The notes beneath the pieces were generated by a model. The model had not been told where the DNA came from. It saw only the letters and a list, made by a program, of their open reading frames with translations, and searched no databases. Of a stretch of DNA of 64,000 bases, positions 61,987 through 64,000 are shown piece after piece (positions within the stretch are counted from its first letter, which is position 1; each line of letters starts with the position of its first letter). The position numbers and the translations under genes were made by a program. Source of the stretch: Culturomica massiliensis (GTDB lineage Bacteria > Bacteroidota > Bacteroidia > Bacteroidales > Marinifilaceae); the NCBI RefSeq assembly GCF_900091655.1, contig NZ_LT594621.1:3306532-3370531 (forward strand), given 5' to 3'.

Positions 61987-63092
61987 TTATTGATTGACAG
62001 ACTCAATACTATCTTGTGATAATCCGATCTGTTTTCCGGCATCTATAAATAATTTTATTAAAGGAAGATTCAAGTAATACTTGTTCCGGCCGATTTTTAC
62101 TGATTGTATAAAATCTTGCTCTGCCAATTTTTGCAAATATTTTGATGCAGTTTGCCTGTTCACATTTAATTCCTGCTGAACAAATTCAATTTTTGTATAA
62201 GGGTGACTAAATAAATTATTCAATAACTCATGTCTATAAATATTGGGTAGCTTTTTCTTGATGCCTACCTTATATGTTTGCATCAGATAACCAATTTTTT
62301 GTACTAAACCTATTGTTTCTTGCGCTGTTATCTCAATTCCCTTTAAAATAAATAAAATCCAGGGTTCCCAGGCATCCTGATCTCTGACTTCTTGTAATAA
62401 TTTATAATATTCTGATTTATTGGAAATGATATATCTACTTAAATATAATATTGGCAAATCCAATAAATCTTTTATTACTAAATACAGTATATTTATAATA
62501 CGGCCAGTCCGGCCATTACCATCATAGAAAGGATGTATACTCTCAAATTGATGATGAATTATTGCTAATTTAATCAAGGAATCAGCATCGATGATGGAAT
62601 CATCATTGATAAACTCCTCCAAATTCTTCATATAATTTTCTATTTCCTGCCGATCTTGTGGAGGAGTATAGACGATATCTCCGGTTTGTTGGCTTTTTAA
62701 AGTTGTACCTGGAGTACTTCTATTTGTTCCAAACATTCTTGAATTTCCCGAATAATATTATTGGTAAGTAATTTCTTGTTACGTACTAATGCAAAACCAT
62801 GTTTTAATGCTTCGGAATAATGAAGAACTTCTTTTGTTGAACTACTAATTACCAAAGAAGTTCTATCTGCCTCTGCCTTATATAATTCATCGTGAGTTGT
62901 AACAATATTTTCAACGGCAGAACTGTCTTTTGCTTCTTGTAGTACTAAACTATTAATTAAAATGTTCTCATTAGGAATGGTTCGTGCAATCCCTTTTAAT
63001 TCTGCTAATCGTTTATTTGCATTGCTCACTTGTTTCAAAATAGCCTTTGTCTCAATTTCTTGATTTAAAGGTAACATGGGGATCTTGTACAT
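61987..63092 (-). pseudogene. Fic-family AMP-transferase with a -1 frameshift
   Basis: Two overlapping frames make one Fic protein of about 370 residues. The upstream one (63092 to 62697) is the Fic_N domain: EIETKAILKQ, the inhibitory motif SSAVEN (S-x-x-x-E-N), then NIVTTHDELYKAE. The downstream one (from about 62736) has GTTLKSQQTGDIVYTPPQD, the catalytic HPFYDGNGRTGR and a C-terminal winged-helix (residues VQQELNVNRQTASKYLQKL). Joining ECLEQ to NRSTPGTTL needs one additional A in the CAAAT at about 62725. It is otherwise intact. It lies between tRNA-Pro and the repeat copy of its end. Confidence 0.85.
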
Positions 63093-63113
63093 TTCCGGTC
63101 GGTATTAATACTA

Positions 63114-63121
63114 CAAATTTA
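63114..63121 (-). promoter_or_regulatory. possible -7 element of the Fic gene
   Basis: Minus-strand TAAATTTG (TAnnTTTG), 21 bases before the Fic ATG. No -33 element found. Confidence 0.35.
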
Positions 63122-63167
63122 AAAAAACAGTTCAACCGGGCCGTCCTAATTTCCCAAAATTTTAATA

Positions 63168-63209
63168 TAAATAAAAGAGGCAATCAACCTATACCGGTCA
63201 ATTGCCTCT
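63168..63209 (-). terminator. terminator of tRNA-Pro
   Basis: 9-bp stem AGAGGCAAT / ATTGCCTCT, followed on the minus strand by TTTTATTT, starting 7 bases after the tRNA 3' end. Different sequence from the terminator at 61761-61794. Confidence 0.8.
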
Positions 63210-63215
63210 GTTTTG

Positions 63216-63288
63216 TCGAGATGACTGGACTCGAACCAGCGGCCTCCACGTCCCGAACGTGGCGCGCTACCAACTGCGCTACATCTCG
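63216..63288 (-). tRNA. tRNA-Pro (anticodon CGG)
   Basis: 73-nt cloverleaf: acceptor CGAGATG/CATCTCG with discriminator A, D-arm GCGC-AGTTGGTA-GCGC, anticodon stem CCACG/CGTGG with loop TTCGGGA (anticodon CGG, codon CCG), T-arm GCTGG-TTCGAGT-CCAGT. CCA is not encoded. A TACATTTG box at 63308-63315 is 20 bases upstream. Confidence 0.96.
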
Positions 63289-63307
63289 ATTGCTTTGTTT
63301 GCGGATG

Positions 63308-63315
63308 CAAATGTA
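63308..63315 (-). promoter_or_regulatory. -7 element of tRNA-Pro
   Basis: Minus-strand TACATTTG fits TAnnTTTG and ends about 20 bases before the tRNA 5' end. Confidence 0.45.
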
Positions 63316-63338
63316 ATAAAATAATGAATTTAATATAG

Positions 63339-63346
63339 TATATTTG
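63339..63346 (+). promoter_or_regulatory. -7 element of rbfA
   Basis: TATATTTG fits TAnnTTTG; its end is 32 bases before the rbfA ATG. No -33 partner. Confidence 0.45.
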
Positions 63347-63377
63347 TAAAAAAATTTATTCAATAATTTATCGGAGA

Positions 63378-63713
63378 ATGGATTCTATCAGACAAAATAA
63401 AGTTTCTCGCTTGATTCAAAGAGAGTTAAGTGGAATGTTTCAGAATGAATGTAAGGAAATTATAGCCGGCGCTATGGTTTCTGTAACGACGGTAAGGGTG
63501 AGTCCGGACCTTTCTTATGCCAAGATTTATTTGAGTATTTTCCCTTCGGACCGGATTGAAGTAACCATGAATAGTCTGGAAGAGAAAAATAAATCGATTC
63601 GTTTTGTATTGGGGAAAAAGGTCGGAAAGCAGATGCGGATTATTCCCGAATTGCGTTTTTTTGTGGACGATAGCTTAGATTATATTGAGAAAATAGATAA
63701 TTTGTTAAAATAA
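63378..63713 (+). CDS. rbfA: ribosome-binding factor A
   Basis: 111 residues, KH-type fold that helps mature the 30S subunit. The family blocks RQNKVSRLIQRELSGMFQ, VSVTTVRVSPDLSYAKIYLSIF, IRFVLGKKVGKQMRIIPELRFFVDDSLDYIEKI are all present. It is followed by an ABC permease gene on the same strand, an order seen in other Bacteroidetes. Confidence 0.95.
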   Translation: MDSIRQNKVSRLIQRELSGMFQNECKEIIAGAMVSVTTVRVSPDLSYAKIYLSIFPSDRIEVTMNSLEEKNKSIRFVLGKKVGKQMRIIPELRFFVDDSLDYIEKIDNLLK

Positions 63714-63714
63714 A

Positions 63715-63784
63715 CTCCTGATGTAGATTTCAGATTTGTCGTTTTGATCTGAAATCGTAAATTTGAAATCGTAAATCAGAGACA
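63715..63784. repeat. short partial copy of the dispersed intergenic repeat
   Basis: Contains AGATTTCAGATTTGTCG, GAAATCGTAAATTTGAAATC and CGTAAATCAGAGAC between rbfA and the permease. Only the end motif of the family is present. Confidence 0.4.
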
Positions 63785-64000
63785 ATGCGGTTATCCTATT
63801 TTATAGCGCGGCGTTATTTGTTTTCCCGGAAAAAGCAAAACGCCATCAATATTATTTCTGCTATCAGCACGGTAGGGGTGGCTATAGGAACGACGGCATT
63901 GATCGTTATTCTTTCGGTTTTCAACGGCATCGATTTATTTCTGCAGAAGAGTACGGATAGCCTGACGCCGGATATCGTCATATTTCCTGCAGAGGGTAAA
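63785..64000 (+). CDS. ABC transporter permease, LolC/E-like (3' end outside window)
   Basis: 72 codons are visible: an N-terminal amphipathic stretch FIARRYLFSRKKQNAINIIS followed by the first membrane helix (STVGVAIGTTALIVILSVFN) and the start of the periplasmic loop. This is the typical N-terminus of the LolC/LolE/FtsX permeases that extract lipoproteins from the inner membrane. Partial, so assignment rests on this motif and on the rbfA neighbourhood. Confidence 0.85.
   Translation, partial: MRLSYFIARRYLFSRKKQNAINIISAISTVGVAIGTTALIVILSVFNGIDLFLQKSTDSLTPDIVIFPAEGK

Larger units (their letters stand above)
61813..63212 (-). mobile_element. 1.4 kb segment between tRNA-Pro attachment-like repeats
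   Basis: The interval bounded by the 17-bp repeats holds a frameshifted Fic gene, a 2 x 42-bp tandem repeat and a second tRNA terminator, and no integrase. It may be a non-autonomous or eroded element that used an integrase supplied elsewhere. An alternative is a tandem tRNA duplication with partial loss. Confidence 0.5.

Overview
The window is about 64 kb of chromosome from a member of the Bacteroidetes, most likely order Bacteroidales. A genus-level guess (an Odoribacter- or Butyricimonas-like gut anaerobe) is inference only. The signs are a SusC/SusD pair, many lipoproteins, PCMD- and DUF3078-type proteins, a DHS-like enzyme beside an agmatinase, near-absence of Shine-Dalgarno sequences, and recurrent TAnnTTTG boxes (the Bacteroidetes -7 element) ahead of genes. 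The window starts inside rpoN and ends inside a LolC/E-type ABC permease.

Layout. 1-11 kb: 3' end of rpoN, a degenerate PAP2-like membrane protein, two SPOR lipoproteins, tandem cyclophilins, mutS, yjbR-deoC, an RND exporter, a MazG-like pyrophosphohydrolase and dtd. 11.2-12.1 kb: a decayed Fic gene and tRNA-Arg(CCU) separated by about 400 bp of non-coding DNA with a long hairpin. 12.2-17.5 kb: polyprenyl synthetase, dCMP deaminase, CtpA-type protease, TlpA-like thioredoxin, Dus and a YbaN-like protein. 17.9-22.6 kb: SusC/SusD. 22.6-31 kb: leuS, three surface or secreted proteins (DUF-type lipoprotein, beta-barrel, PCMD lipoprotein), a ferritin-VIT1 fusion and prs. 31-38 kb: M20 dipeptidase, YitT, and the yicC-gmk-nadD group interrupted by an opposite-strand TRIC-family gene. 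38.5-50 kb: lepA, a double-ABM protein, class I amidotransferase hydrolase, TrpB2 with a Trp-codon attenuator, MFS exporter, OmpA-like protein, M24 peptidase, a secreted metzincin and an amidohydrolase. 50-60 kb: DUF3078 protein, polyamine genes (agmatinase, DHS-like, arginine decarboxylase), YciI, a redoxin with a probable 5' frameshift, rhomboid, AraC-GyrI and a large unknown membrane protein. 60-64 kb: two L,D-transpeptidase-like proteins, a 1.4 kb segment bounded by a 17-bp repeat of the tRNA-Pro 3' end and holding a frameshifted Fic gene, tRNA-Pro(CGG), rbfA and the ABC permease start.

Three things deserve most attention. First, the TrpB-like gene is preceded on its own strand by a 21-codon leader peptide with three consecutive Trp codons, a rho-independent terminator, and a 9-bp antiterminator pairing that excludes the terminator: a complete ribosome-mediated attenuator, with its own consensus-spaced promoter. 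Second, a family of roughly 200-bp intergenic elements ending in GATTTACGAT / ATCGTAAATC is scattered through at least five gaps, in both orientations; two of them flank the TRIC gene that splits gmk from nadD. Third, both Fic loci lie just downstream of a tRNA gene on the same strand, and the tRNA-Pro locus carries a duplicated tRNA 3' end with a second terminator, as expected of a small integrated element.

Most of the rest is housekeeping: translation and RNA modification (leuS, lepA, rbfA, dus, dtd, two tRNAs), nucleotide metabolism (prs, gmk, deoC, dCMP deaminase, MazG-like), NAD synthesis, isoprenoid synthesis and DNA repair, mixed with envelope proteins typical of the phylum.
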